Shown: positions 35,718 through 45,024, counted from the stretch's first letter. The stretch is 64,000 nucleotides of DNA from Mesorhizobium sp. STM 4661 (GCF_000359125.1 NZ_CAAF010000055.1:1-64000); one strand, 5' to 3'. A program made the numbers and translations. The notes: generated by a model from the sequence alone, not told the origin.

Positions 35718-37106
35718 TCAGACGCGCGCGCCGTCTTTCACCCGGTAGGCCGGCTTGTACATGGTGACGAGCTCTTCCGCCGCGGTCGGGTGCACGGCCA
35801 TGGTGCGGTCGAAATCGTCCTTGGTAAGGCCGGCCTTGATCGGAATGCCGAGAAGCTGCGCCATCTCGCCGGCGTCCGGCCCGAGTATATGGGCGCCAAG
35901 CACCTTTTTCGACGCGCCGTCGACCACCAGCTTCATCAGCATCTTTTCGTCACGGCCCGACAGCGTGTGCCGCATCGGCCGGAATGTGGCGCGGTAGATT
36001 TCAATGTCAAAAAAGCGCTTTGTCGCTTCGTCCTCCGACAGCCCGACCGTGCCGATCTCCGGCTGCGAGAAGACCGCGGTGGCGATCGTATCATGGTCGG
36101 GCGCGGTCGGATTGCCCTTGAAGACGGTCTCGACGAAGCACATCGCCTCGTGGATCGCCACCGGCGTCAATTGCACGCGGTTGGTGACGTCTCCGATCGC
36201 CCAGATGTTGTCGATGTTGGTGCGCGAATATGGGTCGACATTGATCGCGCCGGTCTTGGTCAATTCGATGCCGACGCCTTCAAGGCCGATGTTTTCGGTG
36301 TTGGGAATGCGGCCGATGGCGAGCATGACCTGATCGACCGTCAACACCTTGCCGCCGGTGACAAGCGCGTCAAGCCTGCCGTCCGACCGCTTGCGGACCC
36401 ATTCCGACACGGCATGGCAGAGGATCCTTATCCCCTTCTTTTCCATCGTCTCATGCAGCATGCGCCTGAGGTCCATGTCGAAGCGGGAGAGGATCTCCCT
36501 GCCGCGGTAGACCAGCGTGGTTTCGACGCCGAGGCCGTGAAAGATGTTGGCGAATTCGACGGCGATGTAACCGCCGCCCTCGATCATGATCGCCTTCGGC
36601 AATTCCTTGAGGTCGAAGGCTTCATTGGAAAAGATGCAATGCTCGTGGCCGGGCAGAGCCGGATGCGGCGCCGGGCGACCGCCGGTGGCGATCAGAATCT
36701 GGTCGGCCGTGACGGTGCGGTCCTCGCCGAGAAGATGCACCACATGCGGGTCGACCAGCATGGCGCGCGACTGGAACGTCTCGCCGCCGGCGCCTTGCAC
36801 ATTCTTCTTGTAGATGGCCTCCAGCCGGCTGATCTCACGGTCCTTGTTGGCGACCAGGGTTGGCCAGTCGAAAGTCGCCCGCGGCACCGTCCAGCCATAG
36901 CCGGCGGCATCCTCGAAATGTTCGGGAAATTGCGAGGCATAGACATAAAGCTTCTTCGGCACGCAGCCGCGGATGACGCAGGTGCCGCCATACCGGTATT
37001 CCTCGGCAATGCCGACGCGCTTGCCGAGCGCCGCCGCCACACGCGCCGCCCTCACCCCGCCGGAGCCGCCGCCGATGACGAAAAGATCGTAGTCGTAACC
37101 GGCCAT
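35718..37106 (-). CDS. gor: Glutathione-disulfide reductase
   Basis: A 462-residue FAD-dependent NADPH reductase. The FAD site is DYDLFVIGGGSGGVRAARVA and the redox disulphide is GTCVIRGCVPKKLYVY near residues 42-54. A second nucleotide-binding site follows (AIMIEGGGYIAVEFANIF). The C-terminal catalytic base motif is VHPTAAEELVTMY. CAGGAG precedes the ATG at MAGYDYDLFV; the longer open frame upstream is not coding. It regenerates reduced glutathione in the cytoplasm. Confidence 0.95.
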   Translation of the reverse strand: MAGYDYDLFVIGGGSGGVRAARVAAALGKRVGIAEEYRYGGTCVIRGCVPKKLYVYASQFPEHFEDAAGYGWTVPRATFDWPTLVANKDREISRLEAIYKKNVQGAGGETFQSRAMLVDPHVVHLLGEDRTVTADQILIATGGRPAPHPALPGHEHCIFSNEAFDLKELPKAIMIEGGGYIAVEFANIFHGLGVETTLVYRGREILSRFDMDLRRMLHETMEKKGIRILCHAVSEWVRKRSDGRLDALVTGGKVLTVDQVMLAIGRIPNTENIGLEGVGIELTKTGAINVDPYSRTNIDNIWAIGDVTNRVQLTPVAIHEAMCFVETVFKGNPTAPDHDTIATAVFSQPEIGTVGLSEDEATKRFFDIEIYRATFRPMRHTLSGRDEKMLMKLVVDGASKKVLGAHILGPDAGEMAQLLGIPIKAGLTKDDFDRTMAVHPTAAEELVTMYKPAYRVKDGARV

Positions 37107-37165
37107 GGTTTGCTCCTGAAGATAGAAAAGTTCGAGCCACAGGTAGGCCGCAAAGCACCAAAAGA

Positions 37166-37190
37166 AAAGCCCGGACAAGGCCGGGCTTTC
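37166..37190 (-). terminator. Intrinsic terminator of the rpiA-DUF2059 operon
   Basis: Stem AAAGCCCGG / CCGGGCTTT with a six-base loop, followed on the minus strand by a T-rich run (TTTTCTTTT). It lies 37 bases after the DUF2059 gene and ends the rpiA-DUF2059 transcript before gor. Confidence 0.8.
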
Positions 37191-37227
37191 TGGTCCAGTG
37201 GCGGCTATTGCGCCCCGAAAAATACGA

Positions 37228-37806
37228 TCAGTTCTGCGTACCGTCTGCTGGGGCGGCACCATCGGCTGGAGCAGCAGCATCCGCGGGCGCCGCCGTCGCC
37301 TTGGCTTTCGCCGCCGCGGCCAGCGTTTCGCCAACCTGCTGGGCGAGATCGCGGGCGAGGCCGTTCTGCCAGATGTCGGCGGCCTTGACCAGATCACGCG
37401 TCACGGCCGGGCCGCTGTCGAGCAGCTTCTTGCCGGACTCCGAACTGTAGAAGGCGGCGATGTCGTTGAGTTCCTTTTCGGAAAACACCTTGGCATAGGC
37501 AAGGGCCGCTTCCTTCTCCAGGTCGGCGCGGCGCGAGGCCAGCGCCATTGCCTTTTCGTTGATCGTCTTGCCGATCAGTTCCTGCATGTCCGGGTTCTTC
37601 TGGATAAGCTGCTGCTCGAGGGCGGCAGCCGCCTGCGGCAGGATGTTGTCGAACGGGTCCGTCGCGTGGATCGCCGTGACCGCTGCGCGCGCGGCTTTCA
37701 AATGCGCGTCGGTGACGTCCTGCGAAAACGCCGGCGCGGAAAACGCCAAGACGGCCGAAGCCGCGACAATGGCGGAAAGACGGCGAACCCGGTTATGCAA
37801 CATCAT
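37228..37806 (-). CDS. DUF2059 domain-containing exported protein
   Basis: A 192-residue periplasmic protein with a signal peptide (MMLHNRVRRLSAIVAASAVLAFSAPAFS) and a DUF2059 region (ELNDIAAFYSSESGKKLLD). The tail is low-complexity Ala/Pro (AAPADAAAPADGAAPADG). The start overlaps the rpiA stop by 14 bases, indicating translational coupling. DUF2059 proteins occur widely next to rpiA in Rhizobiales; no biochemical role is established. Confidence 0.9.
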   Translation of the reverse strand: MMLHNRVRRLSAIVAASAVLAFSAPAFSQDVTDAHLKAARAAVTAIHATDPFDNILPQAAAALEQQLIQKNPDMQELIGKTINEKAMALASRRADLEKEAALAYAKVFSEKELNDIAAFYSSESGKKLLDSGPAVTRDLVKAADIWQNGLARDLAQQVGETLAAAAKAKATAAPADAAAPADGAAPADGTQN

Positions 37807-38524
37807 GATCGGTAGAACTCCCTGGTTTTCGGGCGGCATGGACGGTTTGGATGCCGTCGCCGCCGGCGATGATGGCCGCTGACGCCAGCCCGATGAAAAG
37901 ACCATGCTCGACCACGCCTGGAATGGCGTGGAGAGCATTCGAAAGCGCTCTTGTATCCGGAATGCGGCCAAAAGATGCATCGAGGATAAAATGGCCGCCG
38001 TCTGTAACAAAAGGCTGGCTCCCCGTCATCCTCAATGTGACCGGACCGGAAAGGCCAAGCCCTTTGGCCGCCGCGCCGACCGCGATTTCGGTGGCACGCA
38101 GGCCGAATTGATTGACTTCGATGGGCAGTGGAAAACGGCCGAGCGTCTCGACCATCTTCGAACGGTCGGCAATGACGATCATGCGCTGGGATGCCGCCGC
38201 GACGATCTTCTCGCGCAGCAGCGCGCCGCCGCCGCCCTTGATCAATGTCAGCGCCGGGTCGATCTCGTCGGCGCCGTCGACGGTGAGGTCGAGTTCGGGC
38301 GTTTCCTCCAGGTCCGACAGCGGCACGCCAAGCTCGCGGCAAAGGATGGCGGTGCGCTCCGAAGTCGGCACGCCGACGATCGTGAAGCCGGTGGCGACCT
38401 TTTCGGCGAGCAGCCGCACGAACTCCTCGGCCGTAGTGCCGGTACCGATACCGAGCCGCATGCCGTCGCTGACATGGGCAAGCGCTGCCCGCGCTGCCTC
38501 GACCTTCAATTGCCTCGCATCCAT
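37793..38524 (-). CDS. rpiA: Ribose-5-phosphate isomerase A
   Basis: A 243-residue isomerase that interconverts ribose-5-phosphate and ribulose-5-phosphate in the pentose phosphate pathway. The phosphate-binding motif GIGTGTTAEEFVRLL lies near residue 25, followed by the catalytic DGADEIDPAL and KGGGGALLREKIV. The start MDARQLKVEA fits the family; the frame is open for 97 codons further upstream without similarity. It is divergent from gph and overlaps the DUF2059 gene. Confidence 0.96.
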   Translation of the reverse strand: MDARQLKVEAARAALAHVSDGMRLGIGTGTTAEEFVRLLAEKVATGFTIVGVPTSERTAILCRELGVPLSDLEETPELDLTVDGADEIDPALTLIKGGGGALLREKIVAAASQRMIVIADRSKMVETLGRFPLPIEVNQFGLRATEIAVGAAAKGLGLSGPVTLRMTGSQPFVTDGGHFILDASFGRIPDTRALSNALHAIPGVVEHGLFIGLASAAIIAGGDGIQTVHAARKPGSSTDHDVA

Positions 38525-38687
38525 GCCGCTTGTCGCGCCCCGTTTTTGTTTGCGCGCTCCTAACATTTTTGCCAGCCCGGTCAAAGACCTTGGCTGTGGA
38601 CTGGCCAAGCCAGCTTGCCTGGCCGGCTTGCCTGATTGGATCGCAGGGGTTATCGCCTGCGGCAACGCAATCGTCACAGGACAGGCC

Positions 38688-39371
38688 ATGACTCGACCGA
38701 TCATCGTGTTCGACCTCGACGGGACGCTGATCGACACGGCGCCGGATCTGCTCGACAGCCTGAACCACAGTCTCGCCGCCAGTGAACTTGCGGCTGTCGA
38801 CGAGGCCGGCTTCAAGCGCTTCGTCGGCCATGGCGGCCGGGTGATGATCGAGCGTGCCCATGCCGCGCAGCGAAGATCGCTCGCGGTGGACGAGCATGAC
38901 CGCTTGCTGAAACTGTTCCTCGATCACTACACCGACAACATCCCCGGCAAGTCGCGCCCCTACCCCGGTGTCGTCGAGGCAATCGCCCGGTTCGAGAATG
39001 CCGGCTATCTCCTGGCCATCTGCACCAACAAATACGAGGCCAACTCGGTGGCGCTGGTCGAGGCGCTCGGCCTCGCAAGACATTTTGCCGCGATTTGCGG
39101 CCAGGACACGTTCGCATTCCGCAAGCCCGACCCGCGCCATCTCACACAGACCATCGCTCTCGCCGGCGGCAACCCGAACCGGGCGCTGATGGTCGGCGAT
39201 TCGCAGACCGACATCGATACGGCGAAAGCCGCCGGCATTCCGGTGGTCGCGGTCGATTTCGGCTACACCGACCGCCATGTGCGCGAATTCGAACCGTCGG
39301 CGGTGATCTCGCATTTCGACGCTTTGACGCTGGACCTGGCGGAACGGCTGATTACAGCTGCGGCACACTGA
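38688..39371 (+). CDS. gph: Phosphoglycolate phosphatase (HAD family)
   Basis: A 227-residue HAD phosphatase. Motif I is IVFDLDGTLIDTAPDLLDSL with the nucleophile Asp and the following acid Asp. Motif II lies at ICTNK, motif III at KPDPRH and motif IV at MVGDSQTDIDTAKAAGI. A helical cap inserts after motif I. Phosphoglycolate, formed by DNA repair and oxygenation, is the usual substrate; assignment within HADs is by similarity. The gene is divergent from rpiA. Confidence 0.88.
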   Translation: MTRPIIVFDLDGTLIDTAPDLLDSLNHSLAASELAAVDEAGFKRFVGHGGRVMIERAHAAQRRSLAVDEHDRLLKLFLDHYTDNIPGKSRPYPGVVEAIARFENAGYLLAICTNKYEANSVALVEALGLARHFAAICGQDTFAFRKPDPRHLTQTIALAGGNPNRALMVGDSQTDIDTAKAAGIPVVAVDFGYTDRHVREFEPSAVISHFDALTLDLAERLITAAAH

Positions 39372-39497
39372 CCGCGAGGGCGGCAGGGCGTCCCCACGCA
39401 GGTTGCATTCGCTCTTCGCCGGAGCGCCGGACATTGCCTTGACTTCGCGGGCCGGCCTCCCTTATATCGCGGCTCGCTTGGCCTTCGGGCAACGAGC

Positions 39498-39572
39498 GGG
39501 CGATTAGCTCAGCGGGAGAGCACACCCTTCACACGGGTGGGGTCGCAGGTTCAATCCCTGCATCGCCCACCA
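39498..39572 (+). tRNA. tRNA-Val (anticodon CAC)
   Basis: A 75-nt tRNA with acceptor arms GGGCGAT (39498) and ATCGCCC (39562-39568) and an encoded CCA at 39570-39572. The anticodon stem CACCC/GGGTG holds loop TTCACAC, so the anticodon is CAC. T-arm GCAGGTTCAATCCCTGC is standard. Confidence 0.96.
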
Positions 39573-39997
39573 TCTAATCTCCAGAAATGGTTAGATGACC
39601 GGTCTTCACGACATTCACTGAATTTCGCTGCCAGCCTAGCCGACAGGGCTCCGGTTCGTGTCTGCATCCATGTGAGTGCTAGCCGGAGCGGCATCGGCAT
39701 GGTCTGCTGCAAGTAAGCTATGTAACGCCCTTCACAGACCGTCGGCAGGTTTCGCGCAAACATAGCTCGGGTCGGCCGGCGTTTCGATTGGCCGTACGGA
39801 ACAAAATTTCGTGGTCCGGAAAGCAACCGGCCCAAGGCGGGGATTTTTGGCGGGGTTTTTGATCACCTAGGCATTTCACAGTTGCCGTCTGCGCGCGTTG
39901 GCTCCTCCCGCCGCGCGTGCGGGCGGCCTTCAACGCAGGCGGATCGGATACCGGACGCTCCGGTGTCCGATCCCATGCCTTTGGAAGGAGCCGCGAC
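39573..39997. other. Gap between tRNA-Val and the Crp/Fnr gene
   Basis: No supported gene is seen in this 425-bp stretch. It contains a strong inverted repeat at 39941-39973 in the leader of the Crp/Fnr gene. Reverse frames here overlap the Crp gene and have no similarity. Confidence 0.45.
39941..39973 (+). promoter_or_regulatory. Perfect-length inverted repeat in the Crp/Fnr leader
   Basis: Arms GGATCGGATACCGGA and TCCGGTGTCCGATCC (one mismatch) flank a three-base loop, 24 bases before the start codon. It may be an RNA hairpin or a dimeric protein operator with autoregulatory potential. Confidence 0.5.
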
Positions 39998-40759
39998 ATG
40001 GATGAACACCGGGCTTTGACGCGGTCCGCTCTTGCCGTAAACTTTAGCGGTTGCGGAAATTGGGGCATCGACATGGCTTTTGCTGGCGCGAACGACAGAA
40101 ATGATCTGCCGCGCCTGGCGCGGATCGATCCGCGCCAGTTCGACCTGCTGTTCAGCGGTTGCAAACTCGAACGCTACGCCGCCGGCCAGCATTTGTTCGT
40201 CCAGGAAGATGCCGCCGACCGCATCTACGGTGTGATGAAGGGCACGGTGGAAATCTCGATCTATTCGCCTGGCGGCCAGAAGCTGGTTGCCAATATTGAG
40301 CTGTCGCGCAGCCTGGTCGGAGAGATAGGGGTACTTGACGGACGCCCACGCACGGCCACCGCCATCTGTCTCACTGCCTGCGAGCTGGTTTCGCTCAGCC
40401 GAACCCAACTGTTTGATCGGATGGAGAAAAACCCATCCCTGGCGCGCGCCATGATCGAACTTTTATGCGCGCGGCTGCGCTGGGTCAGCGGCGAACTCGG
40501 GGATCAGGCGTTTTTCGGCATCGAGGCGAGGCTGGCAAAACGACTTGTCTTTCTGAGCGGCGTCATAGCCGACGGCGCAGGCTGGATACCGATCTCGCAG
40601 TCCGAACTGGGCGAGTTCCTTGGCGCCACGCGCGAGTCGGTCAACAAGACGCTCAACGACTGGCGCAGCCGGCAGATCATCGCCATCAAGCGCGGCGGCC
40701 TGCGCATCACCGACGCCAGGGCGCTCCGCCATATCGCCGACACGCAAGACGACGACTGA
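39998..40759 (+). CDS. Crp/Fnr family cyclic-nucleotide-responsive regulator
   Basis: A 253-residue regulator. The cyclic-nucleotide fold runs from about residue 45 (FSGCKLERYAAGQHLFVQED) and contains the phosphate-binding cassette VGEIGVLDGRPRTATA, including E109 and R118. A helix-turn-helix near residues 199-222 (ISQSELGEFLGATRESVNKTLND) binds DNA. No cysteine cluster suggests an Fnr oxygen sensor. The start is chosen for AAGGAG eight bases upstream; an ATG 25 codons later is possible. It converges on the P450-peroxidase gene, and a nucleotide cyclase is encoded beyond it. Confidence 0.9.
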   Translation: MDEHRALTRSALAVNFSGCGNWGIDMAFAGANDRNDLPRLARIDPRQFDLLFSGCKLERYAAGQHLFVQEDAADRIYGVMKGTVEISIYSPGGQKLVANIELSRSLVGEIGVLDGRPRTATAICLTACELVSLSRTQLFDRMEKNPSLARAMIELLCARLRWVSGELGDQAFFGIEARLAKRLVFLSGVIADGAGWIPISQSELGEFLGATRESVNKTLNDWRSRQIIAIKRGGLRITDARALRHIADTQDDD

Positions 40760-40788
40760 GGACGGCGATTCGGGGATGCGTCCTCGAA

Positions 40789-43700
40789 TCAGAGCCGCGA
40801 AATCAGGTAGCGCAGCGAAGACTTGCCAGGCATGAAGAAATAACCCCCTCCCCTTGTGGTGACGAATTGCGGTATCCCCTTCAGCACGGTGACGCCTTCC
40901 CAGGACGGGATGGTGAACCTGCCGCTGCCGTCGCGCGAGCCGATGGTCGGATCCTTTTCGGCGACCAGCCCCTGGAACGAAGTGGATGACACCCAGGTCT
41001 GCTGCATGAATTCATACTGACGCTCGATGTCGGCGTTGAGGCACATGAAGAGCAGGCCCTTCTCGACCTTTCCGCCCTTCTTGTCCGGCGTCAGATAGGT
41101 GCGGCCGACCCGGATGATGCGGTGTCGCTTGCCGATCCTGATTTGCGTCTCGCGGTCTTCGCCCAGCGAATCGCGGGGATTCGACCGCCGGACATGGGCG
41201 CCAAGCGGGCAGCGATGCCCCTGTGGGTCCTCGGCGCCAAAGGCAAAATCATTGTCGGCCGGGCGGCCGGCGCGGCCGTCGGGATTGCGCACCAGCGAGC
41301 TGCCGTCCGGCCAGCGGCCAAGCATCTTGGCGGCGACCCAGCGCGGCGTGATGGCGGGGTTGCCGGTTTCGCTTGCCGCCTGCATGGCCGCGGCCTTGCA
41401 GTAATCGTCGAATATGTCGACGTGCTGCTCGAACTGGCGCACGACAAGGAAGGAGCCGTTGCGGCCGAAATCGTGCGGCGGCGGTGGCATGCCCGCGATC
41501 TGCCGGTTGCGGCGCACCGACGACAGGATGCCGGACCGGTCCTGCGAGGCCCGGACGGACGGCGAAGCCGGATAGAAGCCGTGCTCGTCGCGATAGCCGA
41601 ACAGGAACTCGCCCGGCGCGACCAGATGCATCGGTGCCGCGCCGGCATTGGCGCGCGCCGTGCCCCTGACGATCGGTTGCGAAACACCGTCGACGAAGCC
41701 GAAATGCTCCACCGCGCGCTTGCCCTCGCGCTTCACCGCAAGCGGCAGTTCGGCGACGAGTTTCATTCCCGCGCCCGTCGTCTTTCGCTTCAGGGCGGCG
41801 ATTTCGGCCGCCAGCATCTCCGCGCTTTCGGCATAGCAGACAATGACCGCATCCACCGGTTTCCGTGGCGAGCCCCACCGCCATTTGTCGGGCACGCTGT
41901 CACCGACATCGTCGAGGATGCGGCTGCGCTCGGGATTGCCCATGCCATGGCGAAAGGCGACCGGAAACGTATCGAGCGGATCGTCGTCGACGCCACCGTC
42001 CAGGCCCAGGCGGCGAAGGCCGTCGGGCCCGAACGCCACCGTCATTGCCCGCTCTGCCGGCGCGCCGTCGCCGAAGCTCGTTTGTGCGACGATGAACTCC
42101 AGCCACGCCTTGCACCTGATCCGGGAAAGTGTGTCCGGCACGGCTATCGCCAGCATATGGGCATGGCCGAGCGAACCGAACGGGCCGAAGAAGACGGACT
42201 GGATCTCGCCGGTTTCCAGCTGCTCGACCGGTGCCGGCGCGGATGTGAACAGGCCTGTCGCTTCCGCCTTCCTCGCCTGCGGGCGCGGCAAGGAGCCGAA
42301 CAGGCTCAGCCAGTCGCGCGCCTGGTTGCCGGTTGCCGAAGCGATGCCGCGCCGGATCCTGGAGTTGGCGCGGATGCGGATCGTGTTGAGGGCCGGATAG
42401 GCTGAATACCAGAACAGCGTCGGCACCTGCTGGCGCCGTGCCCAGCGCTTGAAGCGGTCGCCATCGCGCGCGCCGTCGAGGAAGAGCCAGCGCGTGCGCG
42501 GGTAACCTTCGGTGTTGCTCCATACACCGGTAAGCCCGGCTGCGGACTTGGCGATGAAATCCTCGAGATAGCTCTCCCAGCTGCCGCCATAGTTGGAAAG
42601 GAACATCAGCCTGTTGGTGCCCGGCAGCAGCACCCAGCGGGCGAAATGGATGGTGTTGATGGTGGCGAGGAAGCCCGGCTTGAACACCTTCTGCGCCGAG
42701 ATCGAGATCAGGTAGAAGGAAAGCCTGAGCGCAAGCCGCCGCAAGGTTCCGACCTTCATCGTCGAGATCGCCGTCAAATGGTTCTGGGCAGTGCGGTCCT
42801 CGTGGACGATGATCTTGTCCAGCGCGTCGAGGTCGACAGGCGTGTTGTGAGGGCGATCGATGTCTTCGATACGCCGCAAGGCCATGAAGCACAGGCCGAT
42901 CACCGCGATCGCTATCGCCAGCAGTCCGAGCACGGCCAACAGAAGTGCCGTGCCTGATATGGCGAGGTTGGTGAAGTTGAGGCCGTCAGGGTCGCCGAAC
43001 ACCAGCACGTAGGTCATGCGCCAGCAGGCAAGAACCAGCAGCGCGACGGTGACTAGCACGGTCGGCGCCAGCAGGGTGGTGGTAACGGCCTGCCACCATT
43101 TTCCCGGTGGCCTTTCGAGCAGGCTTTCGGTCGGCTGAAACGCCCAGCCGAACTTGCCGAGCGACTGGACATGCCGGCGGGCCTCAGTGAGCACGGCGGC
43201 GGCATCGCCATTGCCATCGCGCGGCTGTTCGACGATGTCGCGGATGGTGTCGGCGAGTTCGGCTTCGGCCAGGATGCGGCGGACCGAATGTCCCGGCGTG
43301 CCGGAAAACACCAGCCCGGCATTGCTGCCGAAAGATGGCGATATCTCGACATTGTGCTTGCGGAGGAAGTCGCTCAGCGAGCCGCCATCGGGCAAGCCGC
43401 GGACGTCTTTGAAAATCGGTCGCAGCCGGTGACCGATGGCTTGCGAGACGGCGTCGATGACCTCATCGCTGCTGCCGTCGCCGGAGACTTCGAGAACCAG
43501 AGCGCCTTTTTCAAGACCTGACGCGTCATCGGTCTCGCCGGTGCCGGCAACGGCCAGGCTGGTGAAATGAATGGTCCCGGCAATGTCGAGCGCGGCGCGG
43601 ATCTCTTCATTGGCCGGATTGCCGAGCGCCGCGACCCGGTCGCGAATGGTATCCAGCGGCGCACCGCGGGTGATCGGGCAGACCACCGTCACCATCGAAT

Positions 43701-45024
43701 GGTCGACGGTGCGGCAAAGCGCCGGCCGATCGAAGTCGATCTTGAGGCTTTCCGGATAGGCGCCAACGCTGCTCATGCGCCCGGCCCTGCCGCGCGCGCG
43801 GCGTACGCCCTGCTGCTGGAACAGGGCGCGCAGGCTTTCGCCGATCTGGACCCTGGCGATCTCGGCACCGATGCACAGATGAATGCCGTGGCCGAACACC
43901 ATGTAGTCGCGTTGCGGGCGCGAGGTGTCGAACTCGTTCGGGTTTTGCACGGCTTCAGCGTCGAACATCGCCGACAGCGTTGCGGGCATGACCACCGTTC
44001 CCGCCTTCACCAGGCGTTCGCGGCGCGTGCCCTTGGCGATCGTGGTGTCGCGCGACGTGTAGCGCCACGGGCCGACCCAGATCGGCTTGAAGCGCATGGT
44101 TTCAAGGATTGCCCGATCAAGCTTGCCGGTGTCGTCCTTGGCGAGCGCCGCATCGATGGCCTGCCGGGCGTCGGGCCGGGACAGGATCACGTCGAGGCAA
44201 TTGCCGCCGGCCAGCACATTGGTCGGAACAAAGCCAGCGATCATGCCGAGCATGATCGAATGGATGTCGGGCAGCGACAGCTTGCCCTGATCGAGAAGGG
44301 CGACAAGTCTTGGCAGCGGCTGCTCGGCAGTCGCGCCCTTCTGCCTGATCGCGTCGATGGAGCGGTCTATGACCTTGATCAGCCGGTCGCCGGCGACCAC
44401 GGCAAGCTCGCGCGTGGTGGGGTTTGCCGTTGGATCCGAAAAAAACAGCGCGCTCAAGGCTATTGCCCAGTCGGCGAATTCGGATTCATCGTCGATCTCG
44501 AGACCGAAATAATCGCGGCAGATGTGCACCGGCACGATCTTCATCAGTCCGGAGATGGCATCGAAGCCAGGACTGGCGCGGCTCATGATTTCCCTGGAAT
44601 GGCGTGCGGCGATCGGCCTGACGGCGGCCTCGACCTCGGCCGGCGGGAAAGCGCTGAGCACCGACGACTTCATGCGGCGATAGTCGGCACCGTCCTGCAT
44701 GCCGAGGATGAAGTTCGACCCGCGAGCCAGTTCGGTCATCTCGGGTCCATAGGGGGTCTGGAACTCGTCACCGCGCTCCAATATGTCGCGAACGTCGGCA
44801 TTCCTGGTAACGAGCAGGAAATTGCCGAAGGCAAGGTTCGGCCAGAACCGGCGCAGCAGCGCCAGCGCCCAGCGAGGATCATTGAAGAGGAAGCCTGCTA
44901 TGCGCGCCGCAAGACCGTTGGAACGCAGCCGTCCGAGGTCGAATGGCGGCAATTCCGGCAGCGGACGCTGGTTTTCCCGGGCCTCGCGGACGGCATCGAA
45001 ATACTTGATTCGGAACATGCGCAT
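40789..45024 (-). CDS. Cytochrome P450 - DyP-type peroxidase fusion protein
   Basis: A 1411-residue protein joining two heme enzymes. Residues 1-435 are a cytochrome P450 with ETMR (E308-R311) and the heme loop VFGHGIHLCIGAEIA with ligand Cys384. The I-helix reads AGFVPT, with Pro267 in place of the usual acid. Residues 440-640 contain a ferredoxin-like segment (TIHFTSLAVAG); two membrane helices lie at about 646-668 and 687-715; a second similar segment (TIHFARWVLLPG) starts at 791. Residues 940-1411 are a DyP peroxidase with FVDG (D1112) and GAHVRRSNPRD (His1277). It likely sits in the membrane with both enzymes on one side. Substrates are unknown. Confidence 0.92.
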   Translation of the reverse strand: MRMFRIKYFDAVREARENQRPLPELPPFDLGRLRSNGLAARIAGFLFNDPRWALALLRRFWPNLAFGNFLLVTRNADVRDILERGDEFQTPYGPEMTELARGSNFILGMQDGADYRRMKSSVLSAFPPAEVEAAVRPIAARHSREIMSRASPGFDAISGLMKIVPVHICRDYFGLEIDDESEFADWAIALSALFFSDPTANPTTRELAVVAGDRLIKVIDRSIDAIRQKGATAEQPLPRLVALLDQGKLSLPDIHSIMLGMIAGFVPTNVLAGGNCLDVILSRPDARQAIDAALAKDDTGKLDRAILETMRFKPIWVGPWRYTSRDTTIAKGTRRERLVKAGTVVMPATLSAMFDAEAVQNPNEFDTSRPQRDYMVFGHGIHLCIGAEIARVQIGESLRALFQQQGVRRARGRAGRMSSVGAYPESLKIDFDRPALCRTVDHSMVTVVCPITRGAPLDTIRDRVAALGNPANEEIRAALDIAGTIHFTSLAVAGTGETDDASGLEKGALVLEVSGDGSSDEVIDAVSQAIGHRLRPIFKDVRGLPDGGSLSDFLRKHNVEISPSFGSNAGLVFSGTPGHSVRRILAEAELADTIRDIVEQPRDGNGDAAAVLTEARRHVQSLGKFGWAFQPTESLLERPPGKWWQAVTTTLLAPTVLVTVALLVLACWRMTYVLVFGDPDGLNFTNLAISGTALLLAVLGLLAIAIAVIGLCFMALRRIEDIDRPHNTPVDLDALDKIIVHEDRTAQNHLTAISTMKVGTLRRLALRLSFYLISISAQKVFKPGFLATINTIHFARWVLLPGTNRLMFLSNYGGSWESYLEDFIAKSAAGLTGVWSNTEGYPRTRWLFLDGARDGDRFKRWARRQQVPTLFWYSAYPALNTIRIRANSRIRRGIASATGNQARDWLSLFGSLPRPQARKAEATGLFTSAPAPVEQLETGEIQSVFFGPFGSLGHAHMLAIAVPDTLSRIRCKAWLEFIVAQTSFGDGAPAERAMTVAFGPDGLRRLGLDGGVDDDPLDTFPVAFRHGMGNPERSRILDDVGDSVPDKWRWGSPRKPVDAVIVCYAESAEMLAAEIAALKRKTTGAGMKLVAELPLAVKREGKRAVEHFGFVDGVSQPIVRGTARANAGAAPMHLVAPGEFLFGYRDEHGFYPASPSVRASQDRSGILSSVRRNRQIAGMPPPPHDFGRNGSFLVVRQFEQHVDIFDDYCKAAAMQAASETGNPAITPRWVAAKMLGRWPDGSSLVRNPDGRAGRPADNDFAFGAEDPQGHRCPLGAHVRRSNPRDSLGEDRETQIRIGKRHRIIRVGRTYLTPDKKGGKVEKGLLFMCLNADIERQYEFMQQTWVSSTSFQGLVAEKDPTIGSRDGSGRFTIPSWEGVTVLKGIPQFVTTRGGGYFFMPGKSSLRYLISRL

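Noticed and set aside
37803..39434. 543-codon minus-strand frame across rpiA and gph
   Set aside because: Covers rpiA in the wrong frame and gph antisense; no similarity.
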